Part shown: positions 51,061 through 59,817 of the stretch, one piece after another
Position numbering within the stretch: position 1 is the first letter of the stretch
Layout: the number at the start of each line of letters is the position of its first letter
From: LMUY01 sp965199095
GTDB taxonomy: Bacteria > Pseudomonadota > Alphaproteobacteria > Acetobacterales > Acetobacteraceae
Reading direction: 5' to 3'
Assembly (NCBI GenBank): GCA_965199095.1
Contig: CBDAQM010000003.1
Span: forward strand, 496,001-560,000
Length of the DNA stretch: 64,000 bases
Notes under the pieces: generated by a model
The model's database searches: none
Told to the model about the DNA's origin: nothing
The model's input: only the letters and a program-made list of their open reading frames with translations
Program-made: the position numbers and the translations under genes

Positions 51061-52203
51061 ATGTCGGTTCCCTTACAGCAGGTCCTCCGGGTTGGGGCCT
51101 ATGTCGTCAAGCAGCACCTCACCGGGCGCAAGCGCTATCCTTTGGTGCTGATGCTGGAGCCGCTGTTCCGGTGCAACCTGGCTTGCTCCGGCTGCGGCAA
51201 GATCGATTACCCGGCTGAAATCCTGAACCAGCGCCTGTCGGTGGCCGACTCCTTGGCGGCGGTGGACGAGTGCGGCGCCCCCGTGGTGGCGATCGCCGGT
51301 GGCGAGCCGCTGTTGCACAAGGAAATGCCGGAGATCGTCGCGAAGATCCTGGAGCGGAAGAAGTTCGTGTATCTTTGCACGAACGCCTTGCTGCTCGAAA
51401 AGAAGATGGATCAGTTCAAGCCGAATCCTTTCTTCTCCTGGGACGTGCACCTGGACGGCGACAAGGACATGCACGACCACGCCGTCAGCCAGGAAGGCGT
51501 CTACGACCGCGCCATTTCGGCCATCCGCATGGCGAAGGAGCGCGGGTTCCGCCTGTCCATCAACTGCACGCTGTTCGACGGCGCCAAGGCGGAGCGGGTG
51601 GCGAAGTTCTTCGACGACGTGATGGCGATGGGCGTGGACGGGATCATGACCTCGCCGGGTTACGCGTACGAGCGGGCGCCCGACCAGGCGCACTTCCTAT
51701 CCCGCCAGAAGACCAAGCAGTTGTTCCGCGACATCCTCACCCGCGGCAAGGGCAAGGGCTGGAAGTTCACCCAATCCCCGCTTTTCATGAACTTCCTCGC
51801 CGGCAACGAGAGCTATCACTGCACGCCATGGGGCAAGCCTACCCGCAACGTGTTCGGCTGGCAGCGCCCCTGCTACCTGCTGGGCGAGGGGTATGCCAAG
51901 ACCTTCACCGAGCTGATGGAGACGACGGAGTGGGACAAATACGGCACCGGCAACTACGAGAAATGCGCCGACTGCATGGTCCATTCCGGCTATGAGGCCA
52001 CTGCGGTGGTCGATGCGGTGAAGAGCCCGCTGAAGACACTGACCGTCGCACTGCGTGGTCCACGTCTCAGCGGTCCGATGGCGCCGGAGATCAAGCTGGA
52101 CCACCAACGCCCGGCCGAATACAGCTTCAGCAAGCATGTGCAGGACAAAATGGCGGAAATCCGCCACAAGCCGAAGGCGGCGGAAGTGGCCGACGCGGAT
52201 TAG
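51061..52203 (+). CDS. hpnH: Adenosyl-hopene transferase HpnH (radical SAM)
   Basis: Radical SAM enzyme (380 residues) that adds an adenosyl radical to diploptene/hopene, the first step of C35 hopanoid formation. The cluster motif is RCNLACSGCGK with C38, C42 and C45. VAIAGGEPLLHKEM, YLCTNALLLEKKM and FFSWDVHLDGDKDMHD follow, and Cys residues in YHCTPW and YEKCADCMVHSGYEA are conserved in the family. The ATG at 51061 has AAGGAG ten bases upstream. It is the only hopanoid gene on the plus strand and is convergent with speB. Confidence 0.95.
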   Translation: MSVPLQQVLRVGAYVVKQHLTGRKRYPLVLMLEPLFRCNLACSGCGKIDYPAEILNQRLSVADSLAAVDECGAPVVAIAGGEPLLHKEMPEIVAKILERKKFVYLCTNALLLEKKMDQFKPNPFFSWDVHLDGDKDMHDHAVSQEGVYDRAISAIRMAKERGFRLSINCTLFDGAKAERVAKFFDDVMAMGVDGIMTSPGYAYERAPDQAHFLSRQKTKQLFRDILTRGKGKGWKFTQSPLFMNFLAGNESYHCTPWGKPTRNVFGWQRPCYLLGEGYAKTFTELMETTEWDKYGTGNYEKCADCMVHSGYEATAVVDAVKSPLKTLTVALRGPRLSGPMAPEIKLDHQRPAEYSFSKHVQDKMAEIRHKPKAAEVADAD

Positions 52204-52225
52204 CACCTCGTTTGAACGATGACGC

Positions 52226-53200
52226 CTAACTGGCCGTGCGTTTCCGGGCCGCCGCCAGCACACAGAGGATTTCGAACAGCATCGCCGCGCCGTGTACCGC
52301 GGTGATGCCGCCGACATCGAACGGCGGCGACACCTCCACCACGTCGCCGCCGACAAAGTTCAAGCCCGTTAGGCCCCGAACCAGCCGCAGCGCGTCCAGC
52401 ATCGTGACGCCGCCGGGCTCCGGCGTGCCGGTGCCGGGCGCGTAGATCGGGTCGAGGCTGTCGACATCGAAGGACAGGTAGGTCGGGCCGTCGCCCGCCA
52501 CACGCACGGCCTCCTCCACGGCCCACCGCCAGCCGCGGTCCTGGAACTCCTCGATCGGCATGACCCGCATGCCGCTGGCTTCGCTGAAGCCCCAGAGGCC
52601 GCCCGGCACGTTGCTATGCCCGCGGATGCCGATTTGGATCACCCGCTTCGGGTCCAGCACACCCTCGTCGACCGCCCGGCGGAACGGCGTGCCATGATGG
52701 TAGCGCGAGCCCATATACTCGTCGCCGGTGTCGGCATGCGCGTCGATATGCACCATGCCGACCGGCCGCGCTGCCCCCACGGCCCGCAGGATGGGCAACG
52801 TCATGGAGTGGTCGCCGCCGACCGACAGCGGCACAACACCGGCCGACACGACCCGGCGATAGAACGCCTCGATCTCGCCGAGCGCGGGTTCCAGCGCGTA
52901 TGGCTGCTCGATCCAGCAATCCCCCAGGTCGCGGACGCGCAGGCCATCGAACGGCTGCACCCCGGTCGCGGTGTTGATCCTCCGAGACAAGGTGGATTGG
53001 TTGCGCACCTCGCGCGGGCCGTGCCGGGCGCCAGGTCGGTTCGTGACGCCGCCATCGAACGGCACGCCGATGACGCCGATATCGACCCGCGCCAGATCCT
53101 GCTCGGCGGGCGCGCGGAAGAAGGTGGCAATGCCGGAGAAACGCGGCTGCACCTGCGGGTCGGCCATCTCGTGATATCGCGTGGTCTGCTTGATCGGCAC
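52226..53200 (-). CDS. Agmatinase/ureohydrolase-family protein at the hopanoid operon end
   Basis: Mn-dependent ureohydrolase (324 residues) of the agmatinase/arginase/guanidinobutyrase family. Metal motifs are complete: SVGGDHSMTLPI, MVHIDAHADTGDEY and YLSFDVDSLDPIYAPGTGTPE. The likely GTG start at 53200 has a strong AAGGAGG at 53206-53212 that is fused with the hpnG stop codon (TAAGGAGG), so it is coupled to the hopanoid operon. An in-frame TTG at 53218 would place that Shine-Dalgarno inside the gene. By family it could hydrolyse agmatine to putrescine; the true substrate is open. Confidence 0.88.
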   Translation of the reverse strand: MPIKQTTRYHEMADPQVQPRFSGIATFFRAPAEQDLARVDIGVIGVPFDGGVTNRPGARHGPREVRNQSTLSRRINTATGVQPFDGLRVRDLGDCWIEQPYALEPALGEIEAFYRRVVSAGVVPLSVGGDHSMTLPILRAVGAARPVGMVHIDAHADTGDEYMGSRYHHGTPFRRAVDEGVLDPKRVIQIGIRGHSNVPGGLWGFSEASGMRVMPIEEFQDRGWRWAVEEAVRVAGDGPTYLSFDVDSLDPIYAPGTGTPEPGGVTMLDALRLVRGLTGLNFVGGDVVEVSPPFDVGGITAVHGAAMLFEILCVLAAARKRTAS

Positions 53201-53210
53201 GGCGTCCTCC

Positions 53211-53846
53211 TTAATCAAGCGGACCGATCGCGGCCACCTTCACCAACAGCGCCAGCCGGGCCTGGCTGGTTTCGCGTCCCAGGGCGATCAACCCGGGGAC
53301 TTGTCCCGGATGGCTGGCAAGCGAGCGTAGCAGGGCGGCCGGGCGGATGCGTCCCTGCGCATCCAGCGCCGTCATCGCGGCTGGCGGCAGGTCGCGGCCG
53401 GCCGGGTCGCAGACGGCCCGCAGCACCGCGAAGGGCAGGCCGTGCCGTGCTGCGATCTCGGCCACGGCCCCGCTTTCCAGATCCACGGCGAGGGCGCCGC
53501 AGGCCTGCCACGCCTGTCGTTTGGCCATCTGCGTCGCGATGATGCCCGTGGCCGCCAGCATCCAGCCTGCCGCCAGCCCGAGCCGGGCCGACAGGGCAGC
53601 GTCGGCGGTCCATCGGGCTCTAGCCTCATCGACCACGCCCTCAGGCACGATAATCGTGCCGGCGGCCAGATCGGGCGACAGCCCGCCCGCCAGGCCGAAG
53701 CTGATCAACCCACTGACGCCGCGGTCGACCAGCCGCGACGCGGCCACGGCTGCACCCCGGGCGCCCCCGCCGCCGACAGCCACGTCGCAGCCCAGGCCAC
53801 GCGCCAGCCGCGCCTCGGCCGCCAGGCCCACCACGATGCCGAGCAC
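53211..53846 (-). CDS. hpnG: Hopanoid-associated phosphorylase HpnG
   Basis: Nucleoside-phosphorylase-superfamily enzyme (211 residues) that removes adenine from adenosyl hopane to give the phosphoribosyl hopanoid. LGIVVGLAAEARLARGLG is the N-terminal strand. VAVGGGGARGAAVAASRLVD is the phosphate site, ISFGLAGGLSPDLAAGTIIV is typical, and VDLESGAVAEIAARHGLPF carries the ribosyl/base-contact residues. The GTG at 53846 lies two bases after the shc stop. Its TAA forms part of the next gene's Shine-Dalgarno. Confidence 0.93.
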   Translation of the reverse strand: MLGIVVGLAAEARLARGLGCDVAVGGGGARGAAVAASRLVDRGVSGLISFGLAGGLSPDLAAGTIIVPEGVVDEARARWTADAALSARLGLAAGWMLAATGIIATQMAKRQAWQACGALAVDLESGAVAEIAARHGLPFAVLRAVCDPAGRDLPPAAMTALDAQGRIRPAALLRSLASHPGQVPGLIALGRETSQARLALLVKVAAIGPLD

Positions 53847-53848
53847 GC

Positions 53849-55783
53849 CTAAAAGCCGAAGGCGACCCGGCGGCTGTTGCTCTCCAAGAGGTTGCGATAC
53901 CGTGCCAAGGCCAACAAGGGGAAGAACAGGCGGTAGCCGTGATATCGCAGGTAGAACACGCGGGGAAAGCCGACGGCGGTGTAGGGCAGCTCGTCCCACT
54001 CGCCATCCGGACGTTGCGTCTGGCGCAAATAGTCGACGCCGCGCGCCACCGCAGGGCTGTTGACCTCGCCGGCCGCCATCAACCCGAGCAACGCCCACGC
54101 GGTCTGCGACGGCGTGCTTTCCCGATACCGCCCGGGCGGTGCGTTGGCATAGCTCTCCTCGTCCTCGCCCCACCCGCCATCCTTGCGCTGGTTCGAGAGA
54201 AGCCAGGTGACGGCGCGCTGAATCGCCGGATCGTCATGCGGCAGCCCGACGGCGTTCAGCGCACATAGCGTGGACCACGTGCCATAGATGTAGTTTGTGC
54301 CCCAACGGCCGAACCAACTCCCGTCCACCTCCTGCTCGTGCCTGATATAGGCCAGGGCGCGGGCCATGACCGGATCCTGCGCCGTGTGGCCAAGCTGGGC
54401 CAGGAACGACACGCAGCGCGCCGTTACGTCCACCGTCGGCGGGTCGAGCAAGGCGCCGTGGTCGGCGAACGGGATGTGGTTGAGGAACTGGTAGTCGTTA
54501 TCGACATCGAAGGCGCCCCAGCCGCCGTTGCGGCTTTGCATGCCGATGACCCAGTGGCGCGCCCGCTCAATGGCGTCGGCATAGCCCGGCTCGCCGGTCC
54601 GGTGCAGCAGCATGGCGACAACAGCGGTGTCGTCCACGTCCGGGTAATGCGGGTTCTCGTACTGGAACGCCCACCCACCCGGCGCAAGGTTGGGGCGCGA
54701 GACGGACCAATCCCCGCGCACCGTGGTGACCTGGCGCTCGGCCAGCCAGTCGCATGCGGCTTGAACGGCCTGTGACGGCTCCCCATCGGCTTCCGCGACC
54801 GCGTGTCCCGCCAGGCCGGTATCCCAGATCGGCGACAGGCAGGGCTGGCAGTAGGTGCGGTCCGGCTTCATCACCAGCAGCTTGCGCACGGCGCCCCAGG
54901 CCGTGGCGGCATGCGGATGGTCCGCGGGGAAGCCCAAGGCGTCGAACATCATGACGCTGTTGGCCATGGCGGGGTAGATCGCGCCCAACCCGTCCTCGCC
55001 GTTCAGCCGCTCGACCGTGAAGGCGACCGCGGAGTCGATGGCCCGGCGCCGCGGCGCCTCCGGGAACAGCGGGACGAGTGGACGCAGCAGCCGATCCAAC
55101 GTGCGGAACACCGGGCCCCAGGCCGAGCGGTATGGGCCACGGAACCAATCCCGCACGGTGTCCGGGGGGGCGCGGAACAGTTCCGCCACGCCGATTCGCT
55201 TCGGATTGCGCGCCTGCGGACGCAGCGCCATCAGCACCAACAGCGGCACGATGACCGTCCGCGACCAGTAGGACACTTTGGACAGGTGGAAGAAGAACCA
55301 GCGTGGCAGGTGGATGATCTCCACCGGCATCACGGGCGTCGCGCGCCAGGGCACTTGGCCGAACAGCGCCAATTGCACGCGGCAGAACACGTTGCTCCGC
55401 TCCGCCCCGCCCAGTTGCAGGATACGGGCGCGCGCCAGCGCCATGTGCGGCTGGTCGGGCGAGTCGCCGATGGCCTTCAGCGCGAAATACGCCTTCACGC
55501 TGACGGAAAGGTCGGACGCTCCATTATGGAACAGCGGCCAGCCGCCATCCGGATTTTGGATGCCGCGCAGGTACACGCCGATTCGCGCTTCCAGGTCCGG
55601 GTCGATGCGGTCCAGGTAATGTTCCAGCAGCACATATTCCGCCGGAATGGTCGCATCCGCCTCCAACTCGAACAGCCAATGGCCGTCCCGTGCCTGCCGG
55701 GCGAGCAATGCGGCCTGAGCAGCGTCGATGGCGGTTTGGAGGGCGTCTGGTTCGGTGCGGATCAGCGTTTCGCTTGGCATCAT
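53849..55783 (-). CDS. shc: Squalene-hopene cyclase
   Basis: Monotopic membrane cyclase (644 residues) turning squalene into hopene/diplopterol. The catalytic DxDD is D382-V-D384-D385 in HYPDVDDTAVV. Several QW repeats are visible (GGWPLFHNG, GGWAFQYEN, GGWGAFDVDNDY, GSWFGRWG, GGWGEDEESY, GEWDELPY). SKVSYWSRTVIVPLLVL and SPIWDTGLA are conserved. The ATG overlaps the hpnE stop (ATGA), with a second ATG directly after. Defining gene of the hopanoid region. Confidence 0.97.
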   Translation of the reverse strand: MMPSETLIRTEPDALQTAIDAAQAALLARQARDGHWLFELEADATIPAEYVLLEHYLDRIDPDLEARIGVYLRGIQNPDGGWPLFHNGASDLSVSVKAYFALKAIGDSPDQPHMALARARILQLGGAERSNVFCRVQLALFGQVPWRATPVMPVEIIHLPRWFFFHLSKVSYWSRTVIVPLLVLMALRPQARNPKRIGVAELFRAPPDTVRDWFRGPYRSAWGPVFRTLDRLLRPLVPLFPEAPRRRAIDSAVAFTVERLNGEDGLGAIYPAMANSVMMFDALGFPADHPHAATAWGAVRKLLVMKPDRTYCQPCLSPIWDTGLAGHAVAEADGEPSQAVQAACDWLAERQVTTVRGDWSVSRPNLAPGGWAFQYENPHYPDVDDTAVVAMLLHRTGEPGYADAIERARHWVIGMQSRNGGWGAFDVDNDYQFLNHIPFADHGALLDPPTVDVTARCVSFLAQLGHTAQDPVMARALAYIRHEQEVDGSWFGRWGTNYIYGTWSTLCALNAVGLPHDDPAIQRAVTWLLSNQRKDGGWGEDEESYANAPPGRYRESTPSQTAWALLGLMAAGEVNSPAVARGVDYLRQTQRPDGEWDELPYTAVGFPRVFYLRYHGYRLFFPLLALARYRNLLESNSRRVAFGF

Positions 55784-57036
55784 CCATCCAGGCTCATGGC
55801 GGCGGTTTTCAGCGCCGCCGCCGCAGTTTCACCGGACCTGATGGCGCCCTCGATGGTTGCAGGCAGGCCAGTGTCGGTCCAATCGCCGGCCATGGCGAGG
55901 TTCGCTAGGCCGACACGCACGCCGGGTCGCTTCCTGTTCTCCGTTGGAGTGGCAGCAAAGGTTGCACGCTTCTCCTTTACGACACGCCAGGCCGGCATGG
56001 GTTGCCCAATACCCAACGCCGCACATAATTCCGGCCACACTGTTGCAGCCAAGTCACTCGCGGCACGATCGACGAGGCGGTTGGCCGCGCTGATGGTGAC
56101 GGACACCACGCCCGGTTTCACGAACACCCATTCGGCCGTCCCGCCAAGCAGTCCGACGAAGCCGGCCGGCCCCGGCGGCACGTCCAGCCGGTAATGCAGG
56201 TTGACGATCGACTCGAACGCCTCCGGCGCGGGGAGGCCCGGCAACAGGGTCTGCGCCACCGGCGCCGGCACCGCGAGCACGACCGTCTCGCCGCGCCCGA
56301 GCGGGATCGGTCCGTCCACCGTCCTGATCGCCTCGACCGTCGTGCCGCTCACGGCCAGGGCGGCGACGCGGCGACCAAGTTGCACCTGCACGCCCGCACG
56401 CTGCAAGGCCGTGACCGCCGGGTCGATGAAACTGGCGGAGAGGCCCTCACGCGGGAAGCCGGGGATGCAGGCACTGCCGCCGCGCGCCAGGGTCTCCCGC
56501 ATGACGGCGGCCATCAGCCCGGCGCTGCCGGACGCGGGGGCAGTGTTCAGCGCTGCGATGACGAGCGGCTCGATCAGCCGGTCGTTCAGCAGGCCGGGCG
56601 GCATGACATCCGCCACGGTCGCGTCCGGCCCCGCGCGCAGCAATCGCAGCAGCCCGGCGTAGTCGCGGAGGCGGGCGCCGGGCACGTTCCGGCCTGGCGC
56701 CAGCACCCACCAGGGCAGCCGCCCCGCATTCGGCCGCACCGTCCAGCCGCGGCGGGTCGCGAGGTCGAAGAACGGGAACATCGCGCGGGATGGCCCGGCC
56801 ACGGTGCCTTCCGCCCCCACCCGGCGCAGGAAGCGGGCGATGCTGCGGTTGCCGGACAGCCAAAGATGGTTGCCGTTGTCGATGCGGCAGCCGAGTTCCT
56901 TGTCGAAATAGGACCGGCAGCGGCCCCCGGCGGCCGGCCCCGCCTCGTACACCGTGACGGCGTGGCCGCCATCGACACAGGCCAGTGCCGCCGCGAGCCC
57001 GGCCATGCCCGCGCCGATAATATGAACCCGGCTCAC
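55780..57036 (-). CDS. hpnE: Hydroxysqualene dehydroxylase HpnE
   Basis: FAD-dependent amine-oxidase-fold enzyme (418 residues) reducing hydroxysqualene to squalene. The dinucleotide site is VHIIGAGMAGLAAALAC with E in VYEAGPAAGGRC, then DNGNHLWLSGN and the C-terminal FAD contact MAGDWTDTGLPATIEGAI. The GTG at 57036 overlaps the hpnD stop as GTGA and sits directly before the Rossmann strand. Sequence further upstream in frame belongs to hpnD. Confidence 0.94.
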   Translation of the reverse strand: MSRVHIIGAGMAGLAAALACVDGGHAVTVYEAGPAAGGRCRSYFDKELGCRIDNGNHLWLSGNRSIARFLRRVGAEGTVAGPSRAMFPFFDLATRRGWTVRPNAGRLPWWVLAPGRNVPGARLRDYAGLLRLLRAGPDATVADVMPPGLLNDRLIEPLVIAALNTAPASGSAGLMAAVMRETLARGGSACIPGFPREGLSASFIDPAVTALQRAGVQVQLGRRVAALAVSGTTVEAIRTVDGPIPLGRGETVVLAVPAPVAQTLLPGLPAPEAFESIVNLHYRLDVPPGPAGFVGLLGGTAEWVFVKPGVVSVTISAANRLVDRAASDLAATVWPELCAALGIGQPMPAWRVVKEKRATFAATPTENRKRPGVRVGLANLAMAGDWTDTGLPATIEGAIRSGETAAAALKTAAMSLDG

Positions 57037-57890
57037 AGGAGGTGGCGCAGCGCGATCGACAGTTTGCGCCATTTCGGCACGCGGACGGGGTGATGCAGAT
57101 CGTGCCAGCCGCGCGCCTCCAACCGGTCCAGCAAGGCGGAATACGTCGCCCCCATCAGCCGGGCCGGCCGCATCGCGCGCTGGTCGCACCCCGTCATCGC
57201 GGCGTCCGCTAGCTGGAACCGCCGCCGCGCCTCGGCCAGCACGCGGTCGCACACCACGGGCAGCCGCGGCGAGGCGAGTGCGGCGGCGGGGTTGTGCGGA
57301 ACCCCGGCCTCGTCCAACCACTCGCGCGGCAGATACAGCCGGTCGCGCGCCGCGTCCTCGGCCAAATCGCGCAGGATGTTGGTCAATTGCAAGGCGCGGC
57401 CGAGCGAGAACGCCACCTCGTCCGCGCGCGGCGACGGGTCGCCGAACGCACGAACCGACAGGCGGCCGACCGCCGCGGCCACCCGGTCGCAGTACAGGTC
57501 GAGCGTGGCGAAATCCGGCGCGGTGATCAGGGTTTCCGCGTCCATCTGCATGCCGTCGATCACGTCCAGGAAGTCCCGCTGCCTCAACTCATAGCGCGGC
57601 ACGGCAGCCGCCAGCACGCGTGTGACCGGGTCGCGGGTTTGCCCGGCATAGACGGCTGCCACGGCGTCGCGCCATGCCTGCAACCCGGCTTGCTTGGCCT
57701 GCATCGGTGCCGGCTCGTCCGCCACATCGTCCACCAGGCGGCAGAAGGCATAGATCGCATACATCGCGGCGCGCCGGTCGCGCGGGAGGATGCGCATGCC
57801 GCGGTAAAACGAGGTGCCGGCGGCCTTGACGATGGTTTCCACGGCGGACAAATCCGCCGCATCCGCCCCCAGCGCCGTCACCGCAGCCAT
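57033..57890 (-). CDS. hpnD: Presqualene diphosphate synthase HpnD
   Basis: Squalene/phytoene-synthase-fold enzyme (285 residues) joining two FPP to presqualene diphosphate. It begins near SFYRGMRILPRDRRAAMYAI and has the first Asp motif FCRLVDDVADE and the second LTNILRDLAEDAARDRLYLP, with YCDRVAAAVGRLSVRAFG between. Its ATG at 57890 lies inside the last codons of hpnC, a 13-bp overlap. It acts before HpnC and HpnE. Confidence 0.94.
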   Translation of the reverse strand: MAAVTALGADAADLSAVETIVKAAGTSFYRGMRILPRDRRAAMYAIYAFCRLVDDVADEPAPMQAKQAGLQAWRDAVAAVYAGQTRDPVTRVLAAAVPRYELRQRDFLDVIDGMQMDAETLITAPDFATLDLYCDRVAAAVGRLSVRAFGDPSPRADEVAFSLGRALQLTNILRDLAEDAARDRLYLPREWLDEAGVPHNPAAALASPRLPVVCDRVLAEARRRFQLADAAMTGCDQRAMRPARLMGATYSALLDRLEARGWHDLHHPVRVPKWRKLSIALRHLL

Positions 57891-58708
57891 GGCAGGGCCT
57901 GCACCACGCTGCCCACCACGTCGCTGCGGCGTAGCTTGACCCGGGCCGCCAGCGGGTCGTGCCGCCGCAGCCGCCGCGTCAGCCGCTTCGCCAGGCCGAC
58001 GATGACGGCCGTTTCCACCCGCAGACGGCGGTCGCGAACCTGGCGGGGCAGGGCGGCGCCCTGGCGGTTCAACCGGCTGGTTTCGTCCAGCAGCCGGTCC
58101 AGCACCTGGCGAAACCCGGCGGAGGCCGACGGTGCGCGGACTGCATCCACCTCCAACCCCACCGCGGCCAGCATGTCCAGCGGGACGTAGCAGCGATCCA
58201 GTGTTTCCAGGTCGCCGGCGCAATCCTGCAAATGGTTCAACACCTGCAACGCGGCGCACAACGCGTCGGAGGGCGGGTAGGTGTCCGCCCGCTCGCCATG
58301 CAGGTCCAGCACATGCCGACCGACCGGCATGGCGGAATAGCGGCAGTAATCCAGCAACTCCTCCCAACTGGCGTAACGCAGCTTGGTCGCGTCCTGCCGG
58401 AAGGCGCGGAGCAACTCCAGCGAATGCTGCGGCGTCACCCCCGTTTCCGCCAGGCTGCCGCGCAGCCGCGTGGCGCTGGGGGAGCCGTCCGCAGCCTCCC
58501 CGGTCAGCACCCGGCCCATCACGTCGAGCCGGGCGACCTTGTCCGCCGCGGACAGGGTCGCACTGTCGGCTATGTCGTCGGCCTGCCGGGCGAAGTCGTA
58601 GAACGCATGGACGTGCGGGCGCAGCGCCGGCCGGATCAGGCGGGACCCGACCGGGAAGTTCTCGTCCCCCTTGCCCTTGCCGGACGGCGTCTCGACCGAG
58701 GCGCTCAC
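57878..58708 (-). CDS. hpnC: Hydroxysqualene synthase HpnC
   Basis: Second squalene/phytoene-synthase-fold enzyme (276 residues), converting presqualene diphosphate to hydroxysqualene. DENFPVGSRLIRPALRPHVH is the HpnC start. The Asp motifs are FYDFARQADDIADS and LNHLQDCAGDLETLDRCY, with YCRYSAMPVGRHVLDLHGE in between. The GTG at 58708 overlaps the hpnB stop as GTGA. The HpnC-D-E trio replaces eukaryote-type squalene synthase. Confidence 0.94.
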   Translation of the reverse strand: MSASVETPSGKGKGDENFPVGSRLIRPALRPHVHAFYDFARQADDIADSATLSAADKVARLDVMGRVLTGEAADGSPSATRLRGSLAETGVTPQHSLELLRAFRQDATKLRYASWEELLDYCRYSAMPVGRHVLDLHGERADTYPPSDALCAALQVLNHLQDCAGDLETLDRCYVPLDMLAAVGLEVDAVRAPSASAGFRQVLDRLLDETSRLNRQGAALPRQVRDRRLRVETAVIVGLAKRLTRRLRRHDPLAARVKLRRSDVVGSVVQALPWLR

Positions 58709-59817
58709 GTGCCGGCCTCCCCGTAGGAGCGCCGCTTCCACACCACGCCGCGGCCACGATGGTGGTCGACCGCCGAGCCGATGGTCGCCGCCATGTAGAA
58801 CGCCGCCACCAGCGGCAGCGCCAAGGCCCAGAGCGGGGACTGGCGGAAGCGCCGCAGGGTCGGCAGGTAGCTGGCCATGGCGCCCAGCCAGGCGGCCAGC
58901 CCCATCCATCGCGCGACCCCGCTGCCGAACAGGGCGAGCAACGGTGGCGCCAGCCACACCAGTGCCAGCCCGGCGATCGTGCCAAGCAGGATCAGCGGGG
59001 AGAAGCGCAACTGCACATAGGCGGTGCGCGCGACCATCCGCCACACATCGGCCGCCGCCGGGTAGGGCCGGATGGAGCGCGCCAACTGGCTATGCCCCAG
59101 CCAGATGCGGCCGCCGCGCTTGATCGCGCGGGCCATCGCCACGTCGTCGATCAGCTTGCCGCGGATCGCCTCGATGCCGCCCACCCGCGCCAGGGCGGCC
59201 CGGCGGACCAGGATTGTGCCACCCGCCGCCGCGGCCGTGCCGTTCAGCGGGTCGTTCACCCGGGCGAAGGGGTAAAGCAGTTGGAAGAAGAAGACGAAGG
59301 CGGGCACCAGCGCACGCTCCGCCAGGCTGGCGCAGTTCAGCTCCACCATTTCCGACACCAGGTCGAGCCCGGCGGCTTCGAGCTTCGCCACCAGCGTGGC
59401 GACATGCGCCGGGTCGTGCACGATATCGGCGTCGCAGAGCAGGACCAGCGGGGCCGTGCCGCGGCCGACCCCCTGCGCCACCGCCCACAGCTTGCCGCTC
59501 CACCCTGCAGGCCGCGGCCCACCCTCGACCACCAGCAACCGGTCATCGGCCAGGCGCCGGGCAATGTCCCCGGTGCCATCGCTGCTGCGGTCGTCGACGA
59601 GGATGATGCGGAGGGCGCCGGAGTAAGTTTGCGCCAGGAGCGATCGGAGGCAGCGCTCGATGCTCTCCGCCTCGTCGCGGGCGGGGATCACGATATCGAC
59701 TGCAGGCGCGGTTTCCGGGCGGGTGGGTGACAGGCGTGGTCCCGCGGACCAGAACCGGCCATGTCCGACGAGCAGGTAGATCCAAGCCGCCAAGGCCAGC
59801 AGCGCCACAGCACTCAT
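58705..59817 (-). CDS. hpnB: Hopanoid-associated glycosyltransferase-like HpnB
   Basis: Membrane-bound family 2 glycosyltransferase-like protein (370 residues) found at the start of hopanoid operons; its reaction is not established. It has an N-terminal membrane helix (ALLALAAWIYLLVG), then VDIVIPARDEAESIERCL, ILVDDRSSDGTGDIAR, LVLLCDADIVHDP (DxD), GTILVRRAALARVGGIEAI, and two C-terminal membrane segments. The ATG overlaps the hpnA stop (ATGA). Gene order hpnA-B-C-D-E-shc is standard. Confidence 0.93.
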   Translation of the reverse strand: MSAVALLALAAWIYLLVGHGRFWSAGPRLSPTRPETAPAVDIVIPARDEAESIERCLRSLLAQTYSGALRIILVDDRSSDGTGDIARRLADDRLLVVEGGPRPAGWSGKLWAVAQGVGRGTAPLVLLCDADIVHDPAHVATLVAKLEAAGLDLVSEMVELNCASLAERALVPAFVFFFQLLYPFARVNDPLNGTAAAAGGTILVRRAALARVGGIEAIRGKLIDDVAMARAIKRGGRIWLGHSQLARSIRPYPAAADVWRMVARTAYVQLRFSPLILLGTIAGLALVWLAPPLLALFGSGVARWMGLAAWLGAMASYLPTLRRFRQSPLWALALPLVAAFYMAATIGSAVDHHRGRGVVWKRRSYGEAGT

